Shown here: in pieces, positions 26,729 through 35,401 of the stretch
How the letters are laid out: every line of letters starts with the position of its first letter
How positions within the stretch are numbered: the first letter of the stretch is position 1
Source of the DNA: Trueperaceae bacterium
Lineage (GTDB): Bacteria; Deinococcota; Deinococci; Deinococcales; Trueperaceae
Direction: 5' to 3'
Length of the DNA stretch: 64,000 nucleotides
NCBI GenBank assembly: GCA_036381595.1
Contig: DASVCN010000032.1
Span: forward strand, 1 to 64,000
Translations under genes and position numbers: made by a program
Notes under the pieces: model-generated
What the model was told of the DNA's origin: nothing
Databases searched by the model: none
What the model saw: only the letters and a program-made list of their open reading frames with translations

Positions 26729-27681
26729 GACCTCTGAAGGTCGCGGTGGTGGGAGCAGGCGTGATGGGCAAGTATCATGCGGCGATCTACGCCTCGCTTC
26801 CGCAGGCGGAACTGGTAGCTCTCGTCGATCCCGATCCCGACCGTCGCGCCGAGGTGGCAACGAGCTTCGGCTGCCTCTGCTTCCCCGACGTCCCGGCGAT
26901 GCTGGCCGGCGTCCAGGTCGACGCCGCCTCCGTGGCCGCTCCCACTGCCCTGCACTACCACCTCTCGCGTGCACTCCTCGAGGCCGGGGTCCACGTACTC
27001 GTAGAGAAGCCGGTAGCGACCGACGTGCAACAGGCGCTCAGCCTGATGGAGCTGAGCCATGGCCTGGGCAGGATACTGCAGGTCGGTCACATCACCCGCT
27101 TCTACCGGGCGGTGCACGAACTCTCGGACCAGGTCAAGAACCCCTACCTCATCGAGGCTCGCCGGCTGACTCCGTCGGCCCGTATCAAGGACGTGGGGGT
27201 CATCCTCGATCTGATGATCCACGACATCGACATCATCCTGAGGATCGTCAAAGGGCCGGTGCAGAGCGTCTCGGTAGCAGGGCACATGCTCAACGGAAGC
27301 CCCTTCGAAGACGTTGCAGCCGCACAGATCGTTTTCGACTCGGGCTGCATCGCCAGGCTGTTGGCCAGCCGCGTGGCGCCGGACCAGGAACGCAGTCTGG
27401 TTGTCAGCGAGCCGAAGCAGACGATGAGGCTCGATTTCGCGCGGGAGCCACACACCGAGGTCACCGTCTACAACATGCAGTCGGCGAACGGCCACGGTGC
27501 CCGGATAGACCGTCACACCGTTCAGGAAGACAACCCGCTGCGTATGGAGCTCGAGCACTTCCTGGCTCGCATCAACCGCGCCGCTGAACCGATCGGCACG
27601 CTCGAGGACGACATCCGCTCGCTGGAACTGGCGACCAGGCTGCTCTCCTCCATGGAATTGCGCCGACCGGTGCTCGTCTAG
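26725..27681 (+). CDS. Gfo/Idh/MocA-family oxidoreductase inside the lpx operon
   Basis: The 318-residue product has an N-terminal NAD(P) Rossmann domain (VAVVGAGVMGKYHAAIY, VEKPVATD) and the Gfo/Idh C-terminal alpha/beta domain (LMIHDIDIILRIV). Family enzymes oxidise or reduce sugar hydroxyls. Placement between lpxC and fabZ, with four-base coupling to lpxC, implies a UDP-sugar of the lipid A pathway. GnnA, which makes UDP-3-keto-GlcNAc for 2,3-diamino lipid A, belongs to this family, but its partner aminotransferase GnnB (DegT family) is not in this window. Function beyond the family is therefore open. Confidence 0.88.
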   Translation: MRPLKVAVVGAGVMGKYHAAIYASLPQAELVALVDPDPDRRAEVATSFGCLCFPDVPAMLAGVQVDAASVAAPTALHYHLSRALLEAGVHVLVEKPVATDVQQALSLMELSHGLGRILQVGHITRFYRAVHELSDQVKNPYLIEARRLTPSARIKDVGVILDLMIHDIDIILRIVKGPVQSVSVAGHMLNGSPFEDVAAAQIVFDSGCIARLLASRVAPDQERSLVVSEPKQTMRLDFAREPHTEVTVYNMQSANGHGARIDRHTVQEDNPLRMELEHFLARINRAAEPIGTLEDDIRSLELATRLLSSMELRRPVLV

Positions 27682-27687
27682 ACGCCT

Positions 27688-27693
27688 TACACT
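27688..27693 (+). promoter_or_regulatory. Internal -10 box before fabZ
   Basis: TACACT lies six bases before the fabZ ATG. It would give a leaderless second transcript for fabZ-lpxA-lpxB-msbA within the operon. Confidence 0.45.
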
Positions 27694-27699
27694 GCTGCC

Positions 27700-28119
27700 A
27701 TGTCGGTCGACATCCGCGCCATCCTCCCCCATCGCTACCCGTTCCTCATGGTGGACGCCTTCATCTCCCAGGAGGGTGATTCGTTCGAATGCGTCAAGAG
27801 CGTCTCCCACAACGAGCCGTTCTTCCAGGGGCACTTCCCCGAGGAGCCGGTGATGCCGGGCGTGATGATAATCGAGGCGTTGGCGCAGGCGGCCGCCGTT
27901 GGGCTGGCGGTTCGTGAGGGGCAGCAGGACGGTCAGATCGGTTACCTGGCCGCTGTGGACGGGGCGAAGTTCCGGCGGAAGGTGGTTCCCGGGGACAGGC
28001 TGCGGCTCACGGGCGAGATCCTGCTCTTCCGGCGCGGACTGTGCAAGGTGAGCGCCAAGGCGCTCGTGGAGGATGAGGTAGCGGCAGAGGCTACCCTCTC
28101 CTTCGTCTTCGCCAGATGA
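27700..28119 (+). CDS. fabZ: 3-hydroxyacyl-ACP dehydratase FabZ
   Basis: FabZ dehydrates (3R)-hydroxyacyl-ACP in fatty acid elongation and competes with LpxA for the same hydroxyacyl-ACP pool, which explains its usual place beside lpxA. The 139-residue hotdog-fold protein has LPHRYPFLMVDA, the active-site His in NEPFFQGHFPEEPVMPG and the catalytic Glu in IEALAQA. Length and motifs are typical. The stop overlaps the lpxA start. Confidence 0.96.
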   Translation: MSVDIRAILPHRYPFLMVDAFISQEGDSFECVKSVSHNEPFFQGHFPEEPVMPGVMIIEALAQAAAVGLAVREGQQDGQIGYLAAVDGAKFRRKVVPGDRLRLTGEILLFRRGLCKVSAKALVEDEVAAEATLSFVFAR

Positions 28120-28895
28120 CGGTAAGGATCTCGGTAGACCCGAGCGCCGTGGTCAGCCCGGCAGCACGAATCGCCGACGACGTCGAGGTGGGCCCCTTCG
28201 TCGTGATCGAGGCCGATGTAGTCGTGGGTCCCGGCTCGCGGATCCGAACCGGCAGCGTACTGCACTCCGGGTCCCGCTTGGGTGGGCACTGCCTGGTGGG
28301 TCCCTACGCCGTCGTGGGTGGCGAGCCGATGGACAGCGCCTTCAGGGGAGAAGCCTCGTTGGCCGTGCTGGGCGACGGGGTGGTGCTTCGCGAGTTCGTC
28401 ACGGTGCACCGGGCGACCGGCGAGGGGGAACAGACGACGATCGGCGACGGAACCCTGGTCATGACCTACACACACGTGTCGCACAACGTTCAGGTGGGCA
28501 GGAAGTGTGTGCTGACCACCTCGGTACAGCTCGGCGGGCACTGCCGGATCGGCGACCGAGTAACTATCGGCTCCAACTCCATCCTCCACCAGTACTGCCG
28601 GATCGGCGACTTCGCTATGTTCGGGGCAGGCTCCGCAGGCAACCAGGATTTCCTTCCGTTCGTCATGGCCCGCGGCAACCCTGCCAGGCACTTCCGTTTG
28701 AACAAGGTGGGGCTGCAACGCAACGGCATAGAGGGCGAACGGTACAGGCTGCTCGAGCGGGCGGTGCGAGCGCTACGCCATCGCGACCGCGAAACTTTCG
28801 CGCAGCTGGCGTCGACGAGCAGCGACGTGCGCCTGATGGCGGAGTTCATCGAAGAGAGCCGGCGGGGCGTGGCGCGCTTCCAGAAGGGCGACTGA
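28116..28895 (+). CDS. lpxA: Acyl-ACP--UDP-N-acetylglucosamine O-acyltransferase LpxA
   Basis: LpxA transfers a hydroxyacyl chain to UDP-GlcNAc, the first lipid A step. The 259-residue protein is a left-handed beta-helix with REFVTVHRATGEGE, the catalytic His in THVSHNVQVG, HQYCRIGDFAMFGAGSAGNQ and the C-terminal helical domain beginning LNKVGLQRNGI, all as in E. coli LpxA. The acyl-chain ruler region reads FGAGSAG, suggesting small residues and room for a long chain (inference). It is coupled to fabZ and followed after two bases by the LpxB-like gene. Confidence 0.95.
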   Translation: MTVRISVDPSAVVSPAARIADDVEVGPFVVIEADVVVGPGSRIRTGSVLHSGSRLGGHCLVGPYAVVGGEPMDSAFRGEASLAVLGDGVVLREFVTVHRATGEGEQTTIGDGTLVMTYTHVSHNVQVGRKCVLTTSVQLGGHCRIGDRVTIGSNSILHQYCRIGDFAMFGAGSAGNQDFLPFVMARGNPARHFRLNKVGLQRNGIEGERYRLLERAVRALRHRDRETFAQLASTSSDVRLMAEFIEESRRGVARFQKGD

Positions 28896-28897
28896 GG

Positions 28898-30148
28898 GTG
28901 GCCGGGACGATCGTCCTGGTGAGCAACGGGCCCGGGGAATTGCACACCTGGGTTCGCCCGGTGCTCACCGAGCTGCGCTCCCGGTACCCGGAGAAACGCG
29001 TCGTCATCAGCCTCATACCCTGCCAGTTCGCCGGAGGCGGAGAGAGCGAGGCGGCCCGAGGCTTCGGCCCCGACGGCGTCACCACCCCAGCCCAATACCT
29101 CAGGTTGGCCGCCGGCGGCCGGGTTCCCGAGGAATTCGGGGGGCGAGTTGAATCGGTGATAAGCATGGGCGGCAGCGTCGGCATGGCGGTGCGGCTGGCA
29201 GAGAGGCTGGGGGCGCCGGCTTTCCGCTACTCGTTCGTACCGTACTGGCACCGCAAACTCGATACCCTATTCGTGCACGACGAGCGGGCCTACCGCAAGG
29301 CGCGGCTGCTGGGCGCACCGGCCGGCAAGCTCGAAGTCGTGGGCAACCTCGTCGCCGACGCGGTCTCGAAGAGCGAGCCGCTCGAGTCGCGCGGCGAACC
29401 GCACATCCTGCTCCTTCCCGGGAGTCGCGACGGCTTCGCTGTCCACCTCATCCCCTTCATGATCGCCCTGGCGGACGAGCTCAAGGCAAGCTTCCCAACG
29501 GCCCGCTTCGTCTGGCCGGTGTCGCGCATGCTCGAGGAAGAGACCATCGCCGCCGGTGTCGCCGGGACCGAACGGGCTACCCTGCACGGCGTGGGTGGCG
29601 AGCGTGACGGGGACAGGGTCGTTGGCCCGGGGGGAGCAGTCATCGAACTCGTTGCCCAGGAGGAACGCTACCGGCACATGGCGAGCGCCGACCTCGCCGT
29701 CACCATCCCTGGCACGAACACGCTCGAGCTTGGTATCGCGGGAGTGCCTGCGGTGGTCGTCCTACCGCTCAATCGTCCCGAGGTCATCCCTCTGGAGGGG
29801 CCGGGGCACTGGCTCTCCCTCCTGCCGCTGGTAGGCGTCCCCCTCAAGCGGCGTGCCGTTCGGCTCTTCGTCGAGCGACTCTCATACCCCGTCTCCCTGC
29901 CCAACCAGCTGAGCGGCGAGGAGCTGATGGTCGAAGTGCGAGGCCAGATAGATCCGCAGAGTATCGCCCGGCGAGTGGCCGACCTACTCGCCGACGAGGC
30001 GGACCTGCGAGCTCGCCGTGAGCGCCTCCTCGCTACGATGCCGCGACCAGGCGCCGCCGCGCGGATCGTAGACCGGGTGGTAGCGGGCCCAGGTGCGGAC
30101 CTCGCCGCCACCACTTCTGGCGCAACGAGGGAGCGCGGCGCGGCTTGA
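28898..30148 (+). CDS. LpxB-like (lipid A disaccharide synthase-related) glycosyltransferase
   Basis: The 416-residue product occupies the lpxB slot and resembles GT19 enzymes in outline: an N-terminal Rossmann domain with SNGPGELHTWVRPVLTEL (LpxB has GEPSGD-LHGA here), ILLLPGSRDGF, and AVTIPGTNTLELGIAGVPAVV with the conserved donor-site pattern. It is clearly more diverged from classical LpxB than the other lpx products are from theirs. It probably joins UDP-diacylglucosamine and lipid X to give the tetraacyl disaccharide, but a different acceptor is possible. The start is GTG at 28898, two bases after lpxA; the 3' end overlaps the ABC exporter gene. Confidence 0.82.
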   Translation: MAGTIVLVSNGPGELHTWVRPVLTELRSRYPEKRVVISLIPCQFAGGGESEAARGFGPDGVTTPAQYLRLAAGGRVPEEFGGRVESVISMGGSVGMAVRLAERLGAPAFRYSFVPYWHRKLDTLFVHDERAYRKARLLGAPAGKLEVVGNLVADAVSKSEPLESRGEPHILLLPGSRDGFAVHLIPFMIALADELKASFPTARFVWPVSRMLEEETIAAGVAGTERATLHGVGGERDGDRVVGPGGAVIELVAQEERYRHMASADLAVTIPGTNTLELGIAGVPAVVVLPLNRPEVIPLEGPGHWLSLLPLVGVPLKRRAVRLFVERLSYPVSLPNQLSGEELMVEVRGQIDPQSIARRVADLLADEADLRARRERLLATMPRPGAAARIVDRVVAGPGADLAATTSGATRERGAA

Positions 30149-31815
30149 GGGATCTTCCCGGCCTCCTGCTGCCCAGGACAGTCAGCTCGATAGCCGGACT
30201 GGCCGCGGCCGTCGTCAACGCCGTCCTCCGAGTCGCCGTCATCCCCCTCTTCGTGACGCCGCTCATCGACAGGGTAGTGGGCCAGGGGAGCCTCGAAGCG
30301 CTGGCACCGCTCCTGATGACGGCAGCGATCCTGGTCGTCGGCGGAAGCCTGGCGCTCTGGGCTCAGGACGCCCTGCTCGGCCACACCGCCGCCTCGCTCG
30401 CCCGCCGTTGGCGCGAGGGCCTCTATCGCCGCCTCCTTGGGAGGCGGCCCGGCGAACTGCCGGGTACCAGCGGCGGGCTCGCTTCGAGGATCCTCCACGA
30501 CCTCCGAGAGGTCGAGGTCTTCCAGCAGTACGGCTTGGGCAGCCTCGTGGCCGAGAGCGTCGCCGTGCTCGCCATCGTCGCCGTACTGGCGGCGACCAAC
30601 CTCGTCGCCACCGGGCTGCTGTTGCTCCTCTGCCTGCCGCTGGCCTTCGCCTTGCGCGCCCTCGGGAGGCGCCTGGGCGCAGCGGCGACCCGCTCCCAGG
30701 CCGGCACGGAGGAGATCGGCGGGCACCTGCAGGAGGGCTTCCGCCATCACGAAACCTTGCGGGCCTTCGGAGCGACCCATTTCATCCTCGGCCGCTTCCG
30801 CGAGGCCAACGAGCGCACCGCCGCTGCGATGTCGCGCCGGAGTTTCCTGGCTGCCGCCCAGATCCCGACCACCCAGGTGCTTGCCTTCGTCGCGCTGGGC
30901 GTCCTGGTGGCCATCCTCGCCAGAGCGGCGGCGCGCGGCGAGATGACCGTCGGGCAGATAGTCTCGTTCATCACCCTGGTGGCCCTCCTCGCCACCCCGG
31001 CCCAACTGCTGCCCAAGAGCGTTGCCATGGCTCAGCAGGCGGCCGCGGCGGCGAAACGGCTCGGAGCGTTGCTCGAGCCGAACGAGGTCGGTTCCGCACC
31101 CGAGTCTCCCCTGTCACCGCCGGAGCTAACTCCCGGGATGGTGCGTCTCGAGTTGAAGGGGGTGACGGTGGGTCCGGCCAAGGAGGCGGTGCTTAACGGC
31201 GTCGACCTCTCGCTCGATGGCGTCGGGCTTGCGGTGATCGTGGGTGAGAGTGGGGCAGGCAAGACGACGCTCCTCCGCACCCTGCTGGGCTTCCTGCGGC
31301 CCCGCCACGGCGAGGTGCTGTTGGCGGGCCTCCCCCTCGCCCGCTGGCCGGAGCCGAAGTTGCGCGAGGCTATCGCTTACGTTCCCCAAGGGCACGAACT
31401 GCTGCGCGGGACGGTCCGCGACAACCTGGCGCTGGGCCGTAGCGCGCCCGACGAGGAGTCGTGGACGGCGCTCGAGGGGGTAGGGTTGGCAGAGACGATC
31501 AGACAGGCAGGGGGGCTCGACTACCGGCTGAGCGAGGATGGTGGCGGCCTCTCGGGGGGACAGCGCCAGCGGCTCGCTATCGCCCGGGCCCTCCTGGGGG
31601 ACCCGCCGGTGATCCTGCTCGATGAACCGACCTCGAACCTCGACGAAGCAAGCGAAGCCGGGCTGGTCGAGCTGTTGCGGCTGCAGGCGCGTGAGCGTCT
31701 CGTAGTCGCGGTGACCCACCGGCCCGCTCTCACGCTGGCAGCGGACCGGGTCTGGCGGATCGCGGCCGGTCGCCTCGAGGAGGGCGTGGCCGTGCAGAGG
31801 GTGGCGGAGAGGTGA
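30145..31815 (+). CDS. ABC transporter, fused permease and ATPase (MsbA-like lipid exporter)
   Basis: The 556-residue half-transporter has an exporter-type six-helix membrane domain (about 10-300) and an ATPase domain with Walker A GESGAGKTT, Q-loop AYVPQGHEL, signature LSGGQRQRLAIARALL, Walker B VILLDEPTSNLDE and a switch histidine (AVTHRP). At the end of an lpx operon it most likely flips the lipid A core across the inner membrane as MsbA does. That assignment is positional: sequence alone fits any lipid or peptide exporter. ATG/GTG overlaps couple it to the genes on both sides. Confidence 0.85.
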   Translation: MRDLPGLLLPRTVSSIAGLAAAVVNAVLRVAVIPLFVTPLIDRVVGQGSLEALAPLLMTAAILVVGGSLALWAQDALLGHTAASLARRWREGLYRRLLGRRPGELPGTSGGLASRILHDLREVEVFQQYGLGSLVAESVAVLAIVAVLAATNLVATGLLLLLCLPLAFALRALGRRLGAAATRSQAGTEEIGGHLQEGFRHHETLRAFGATHFILGRFREANERTAAAMSRRSFLAAAQIPTTQVLAFVALGVLVAILARAAARGEMTVGQIVSFITLVALLATPAQLLPKSVAMAQQAAAAAKRLGALLEPNEVGSAPESPLSPPELTPGMVRLELKGVTVGPAKEAVLNGVDLSLDGVGLAVIVGESGAGKTTLLRTLLGFLRPRHGEVLLAGLPLARWPEPKLREAIAYVPQGHELLRGTVRDNLALGRSAPDEESWTALEGVGLAETIRQAGGLDYRLSEDGGGLSGGQRQRLAIARALLGDPPVILLDEPTSNLDEASEAGLVELLRLQARERLVVAVTHRPALTLAADRVWRIAAGRLEEGVAVQRVAER

Positions 31816-32546
31816 GCATCTACGACGCGGCCGACCTCTACGACGAACAGTACCGGCGTTACCGGGACGACATCCCCCACTACCTTCGCCTGGCCGCCGA
31901 TCACGGCGGGCCGGTCCTCGAGGTGGGGGCGGGCACCGGTCGACTCTGCATCGCGCTGGCCAGGGCGGGGCACGAGGTAGTCGGCATCGACTCCTCACCG
32001 CAGATGCTCGAGCGAGGCCGGCAGAACGCGGCCCGGGAGGGCGTGGAACTACGCCTCGAGCAGGGCGACATGCGCGACTTCGAGCTCGAGGCGCGCTTCC
32101 CGCTGGTCGTAGCCGCTTTCAATACGCTCATGCATCTTCACACCCTCGACGACCAGGACCGGGCCCTGGGCCGGCTCAGGAGCCATCTGGAGCCCGGGGG
32201 CGCTTTCGCTTTCGACCTCTTCCTCCCCGACTTCGGGCAACTCGGAGTGTTGAGGAGCGAAGCGGAATGGGCCGATGTGGCCGGGGAGCAGGCGGAGCTG
32301 CTACTGGTGCAGGAGCACGACCCTCTCTCCCAGACGATCCAATCCCGATACCTGCTCGACACAGTGGGCGAGGACGGGTTGTTGCGGCGCCGAACTGCCA
32401 CACTTAGCCAGCGTTACTACACCCGCTTCGAGATCACCCGCGCTCTGCGCCATGCGGGCTTCACGCGCCTCGAGCTGTTCGGGGGGTTCGACCGTACCCC
32501 ACTTCGGCCCGACTCCAGGCACCTGGTAGGGGTGGCACGCATCTGA
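31812..32546 (+). CDS. Class I SAM-dependent methyltransferase
   Basis: The 244-residue product has the SAM-binding motif I (VLEVGAGTGRLCIALARAG), motif post-I (VVGIDSSPQML), an acidic LEQGDMRDF motif and a C-terminal half typical of small-molecule methyltransferases. The substrate is not readable. It overlaps the exporter gene by four bases and is the last gene of the mreB-lpx string, so it may modify an envelope lipid or sugar; this is inference from position only. Confidence 0.85.
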   Translation: MSIYDAADLYDEQYRRYRDDIPHYLRLAADHGGPVLEVGAGTGRLCIALARAGHEVVGIDSSPQMLERGRQNAAREGVELRLEQGDMRDFELEARFPLVVAAFNTLMHLHTLDDQDRALGRLRSHLEPGGAFAFDLFLPDFGQLGVLRSEAEWADVAGEQAELLLVQEHDPLSQTIQSRYLLDTVGEDGLLRRRTATLSQRYYTRFEITRALRHAGFTRLELFGGFDRTPLRPDSRHLVGVARI

Positions 32547-32612
32547 CCCCGGTGACCTTCGGTTGCCGTGGGCCCCGTCGTGCGTGCAACTGGTCGAATC
32601 CGGGCCGGCTGG

Positions 32613-33755
32613 TCAGGCTGCCTCGAGCACCCTCATCGCCGCACCGACACCTGCACCCGGTGGTACCTGGCGGCCGAGCTCGCGCAACGCCTGCTCCAGA
32701 GCGGCGACGATCGTGATCGCGTCGAACTCGTCGGCCCAGCCCAACACAGAAGGGCGCAGCAGGACCGGTTTCGCCTCGTCCTGCCCGCCGGAGATCGTTA
32801 TCCCGCGGTGGCGAAGCGCGGCGACGACGTCGGGCGCGGCGATGCCGGTCGGCACGGCCAGCGCGGCGACCGCCGGGCTCACCCTCTGGGCGTAGGGGAT
32901 GAGGCCGATCGCCTCCCCGCCGGCGAGCACCGCCTCGTTCAGTCTCGTTCGCCGGCTCCATACCTGCTCCACGCCCTCGTCGAGCAACATCCCCAGGGCA
33001 GCGTCGAGGCCGGCCACCAGGTTCACCGCGGGGGTGTAGGCCGTCTCCCCTCTGGCCTGGCTGCGTCGCTCCTTGTGGAGATCGAGGTAGTAGCTCGGTG
33101 GGCGGGAACGCTCGCCTGAGCGCCAGGCGCGTTCGGACAGCCAGGCGACACCGAGTCCTGGCGGGGTCATCAACCCCTTCTGCGAACCGGAAACGATCGC
33201 GTCGAGCCCCCAATCGAGCGGTCGCAGTTCACTTGCCGCGAGCGAGGTCACCGCATCGACCAGCACGAGCGCATCGGGCGCAGCGCGCCTGACCGTAATC
33301 GCGAGCGCCTCGACGTCGTGAAGCACTCCGGTCGACGTCTCGGAGTGGGTCGTCGTGACGGCAGCCGCGTCGGGGTGGCGCTCGAGTTCGCGGGCGAGCA
33401 CCTCCGGGTCTGCGGCCCGGCCCCAGGGGAAGCGGAGGGGCACCACGAGGTAGCCGAAACGCTCGGCCATCTGGCCCCAGCGCTCGCCGAACTTGCCTGC
33501 CTGCACGCTCACTATCTTCGAGCCGGCGGGCACGGTCGCCAGCAGCACCGCTTCGAACGCGGCGGTGCCGGAACCCGTGATGACCAGCACCTCCTCTCCG
33601 GGCACGCAGGCGAGCTCGGCCAGCCGCTCGCGGACGCGGAGCAGCAGCGAGCGGAAGCGCTCGCCGCGGTGCATGAAGACCGGCTGCGCCATGGCTTCGA
33701 GAACCGGCGGCGGTACCGCCACGGGGCCCGGGGCGAGGAGCCGCTCCTTCATCAC
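32613..33755 (-). CDS. Class V aminotransferase (serine/alanine-glyoxylate type)
   Basis: The 380-residue PLP enzyme has the small-substrate aminotransferase pattern of the AGXT/SGAT family: N-terminal LLAPGPVAVPPPVLEAM, MHRGERFRSLL, GSGTAAFEAV, VDAVTSLA, and the PLP lysine in SGSQKGLMTPPGLG. It overlaps serA by four bases on the same strand. In organisms without SerC, such enzymes are proposed to transaminate 3-phosphohydroxypyruvate, so with SerA this may be the second step of serine synthesis. Alanine-glyoxylate or serine-pyruvate transamination is the alternative. Confidence 0.88.
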   Translation of the reverse strand: MMKERLLAPGPVAVPPPVLEAMAQPVFMHRGERFRSLLLRVRERLAELACVPGEEVLVITGSGTAAFEAVLLATVPAGSKIVSVQAGKFGERWGQMAERFGYLVVPLRFPWGRAADPEVLARELERHPDAAAVTTTHSETSTGVLHDVEALAITVRRAAPDALVLVDAVTSLAASELRPLDWGLDAIVSGSQKGLMTPPGLGVAWLSERAWRSGERSRPPSYYLDLHKERRSQARGETAYTPAVNLVAGLDAALGMLLDEGVEQVWSRRTRLNEAVLAGGEAIGLIPYAQRVSPAVAALAVPTGIAAPDVVAALRHRGITISGGQDEAKPVLLRPSVLGWADEFDAITIVAALEQALRELGRQVPPGAGVGAAMRVLEAA

Positions 33756-35323
33756 AGGCGCACCATCCGCAGGCTCCTGATCACGTCGGTCATGTTCCGC
33801 AGCACGTCGAGGACGTTCTCAGGCGGGGCGTCGTCGAGGGTGAGAGCGAACATGGCGAGGCCGTTGCCGTTCACCCTGGAGAGCTGCATGCCCGAGATGT
33901 TGACGCCCGCCTCGCCCAGCACCGTGCCCACGCGGCCGACGGCGCCGGGCCGGTCGTAGTTGGTGCAGATGAGCATCGTTCCTTCGGGCCTGATCTCGAT
34001 CGGATAGTTCTCGATGCTGACGATCCTCGGCCTGTCACCGAGGATGGTGCCTCCGACCGAGGGCCGCCCCTCGTCGGTGACCGCCGATACCATCACGTGG
34101 CTGGTGTAGCCCCGACCTCGTGCCGCGGTCACCCGCGACACCCGGATGTCTCGGTCCTTCGCGATCGACGGCGCGTTCACGTAGTTCGGCGGCTCGTCGA
34201 GGATGGGTTCGAGGAAGCCCTTGGTCACGGCCACCGCGATCGGATCGGGATCGCGGGGGAAGGTTCCCGAGAACTCGATCTCGAGGCCCCTGACTCTCCC
34301 GTGTGCGAGCTGTGAGACCATGCGCCCGAGCGCCTCCCCCAGCTCTAGGTAGCTACCCAGCGCTTCCATCACCTCGGGAGCGAGCGCGGGCGCGTTCACG
34401 ACTCCGCGGGAGTAGTCGCCACGCAGCGCCATCGCGGTGCGCTCCAGGATCTCCACGCCCACTCGCGCCTGCGCCTCGGCGGTGTTGGCTCCTAAGTGCG
34501 CGGTCAGCACGACGTTCTCGTGTTGCAGCAGAGGATGGTCCGTCCGCGGCGGCTCGAGGGTGTAGACATCGAGGCCGGCAGCGAACAGTTTGCCACTGGC
34601 GAGGGCACCCACCAGCGCCTCCTCCTGGATGATCCCGCCCCGGGCTGCGTTCACCACGATCGCGCCGTCGGGGAGCAGGCCGAGTTCGGCCTCCCCGATC
34701 ATCCCGTCAGTCTCCTCCGTGAGCGGGGTGTGAACGGTCAGGAAGTCGGAGCGCTCGAGCATCTTCGGCAGGTCGTCGTACAGCTCGACCTTGAGCTCCT
34801 CGGCCCGCCGCCTCGACACGTATGGATCGTAGGCCGCCACGTGCATCCCAAGGCCCTGGGCCCGTTTGCTCACCAGCGAGCCGATGCGGCCCAGGCCAAC
34901 GATCCCAAGGCGGGCGTCTTTCACCTCGCGGCCCAGGAACTTGCGGTCCCAGGTGCCCGAACGGATGAGCCTGTCGGACCTCGTCACCCCGCGCGCGGCG
35001 GCCAGCATGAGGGCGATGGCGAGCTCGGCGGCCGAAACGTTGTTGGCTTCGGGGGCGTTGAGGACGAGGATCCCCTTGCGGCTGGCGGCGTCGAGGTCGA
35101 TGTTGTCGACACCTACGCCGCCCCGGCCCACCACCCTGAGCTTCGTCGCCCTATCGAGCAGCTCCGCATCGACCTGAGTTCTCGAGCGGGTGATCAGGCC
35201 GTCGTAGGTGGCCACTATCTCCAGCAGCTCGGAGCGTTCGATCCCCTCGCGGTAGTCGACTTCGATGTCGGGGTACTCGTAAGCGCCCAGCTGGATGGTA
35301 TCGGTGACCAGGATCCTGAACAT
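33752..35323 (-). CDS. serA: D-3-phosphoglycerate dehydrogenase
   Basis: SerA oxidises 3-phosphoglycerate to 3-phosphohydroxypyruvate, the entry to serine synthesis. The 523-residue long form has the substrate and NAD domains (VVGRGGVGVDNIDLDAA, LGIVGLGRIGSLVSKRAQ, active-site NAARGGIIQEEALV and Glu/His of LEPP and LTAHLGANT). These are followed by the intervening ASB domain and a C-terminal ACT domain (ICTNYDRPGAVGRVGTVLGE) for serine feedback. The ATG at 35323 matches the family N-terminus (MFRILVTD); a GTG at 35341 would add six residues. Confidence 0.96.
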   Translation of the reverse strand: MFRILVTDTIQLGAYEYPDIEVDYREGIERSELLEIVATYDGLITRSRTQVDAELLDRATKLRVVGRGGVGVDNIDLDAASRKGILVLNAPEANNVSAAELAIALMLAAARGVTRSDRLIRSGTWDRKFLGREVKDARLGIVGLGRIGSLVSKRAQGLGMHVAAYDPYVSRRRAEELKVELYDDLPKMLERSDFLTVHTPLTEETDGMIGEAELGLLPDGAIVVNAARGGIIQEEALVGALASGKLFAAGLDVYTLEPPRTDHPLLQHENVVLTAHLGANTAEAQARVGVEILERTAMALRGDYSRGVVNAPALAPEVMEALGSYLELGEALGRMVSQLAHGRVRGLEIEFSGTFPRDPDPIAVAVTKGFLEPILDEPPNYVNAPSIAKDRDIRVSRVTAARGRGYTSHVMVSAVTDEGRPSVGGTILGDRPRIVSIENYPIEIRPEGTMLICTNYDRPGAVGRVGTVLGEAGVNISGMQLSRVNGNGLAMFALTLDDAPPENVLDVLRNMTDVIRSLRMVRL

Positions 35324-35401
35324 ACCAGCGGACGATATCACGGCCCTGGCGCAGCTTCTGGGGCGCGGCGAAACGCAGCGCGTCCGTTCGCCCGAGTTGC
35401 C

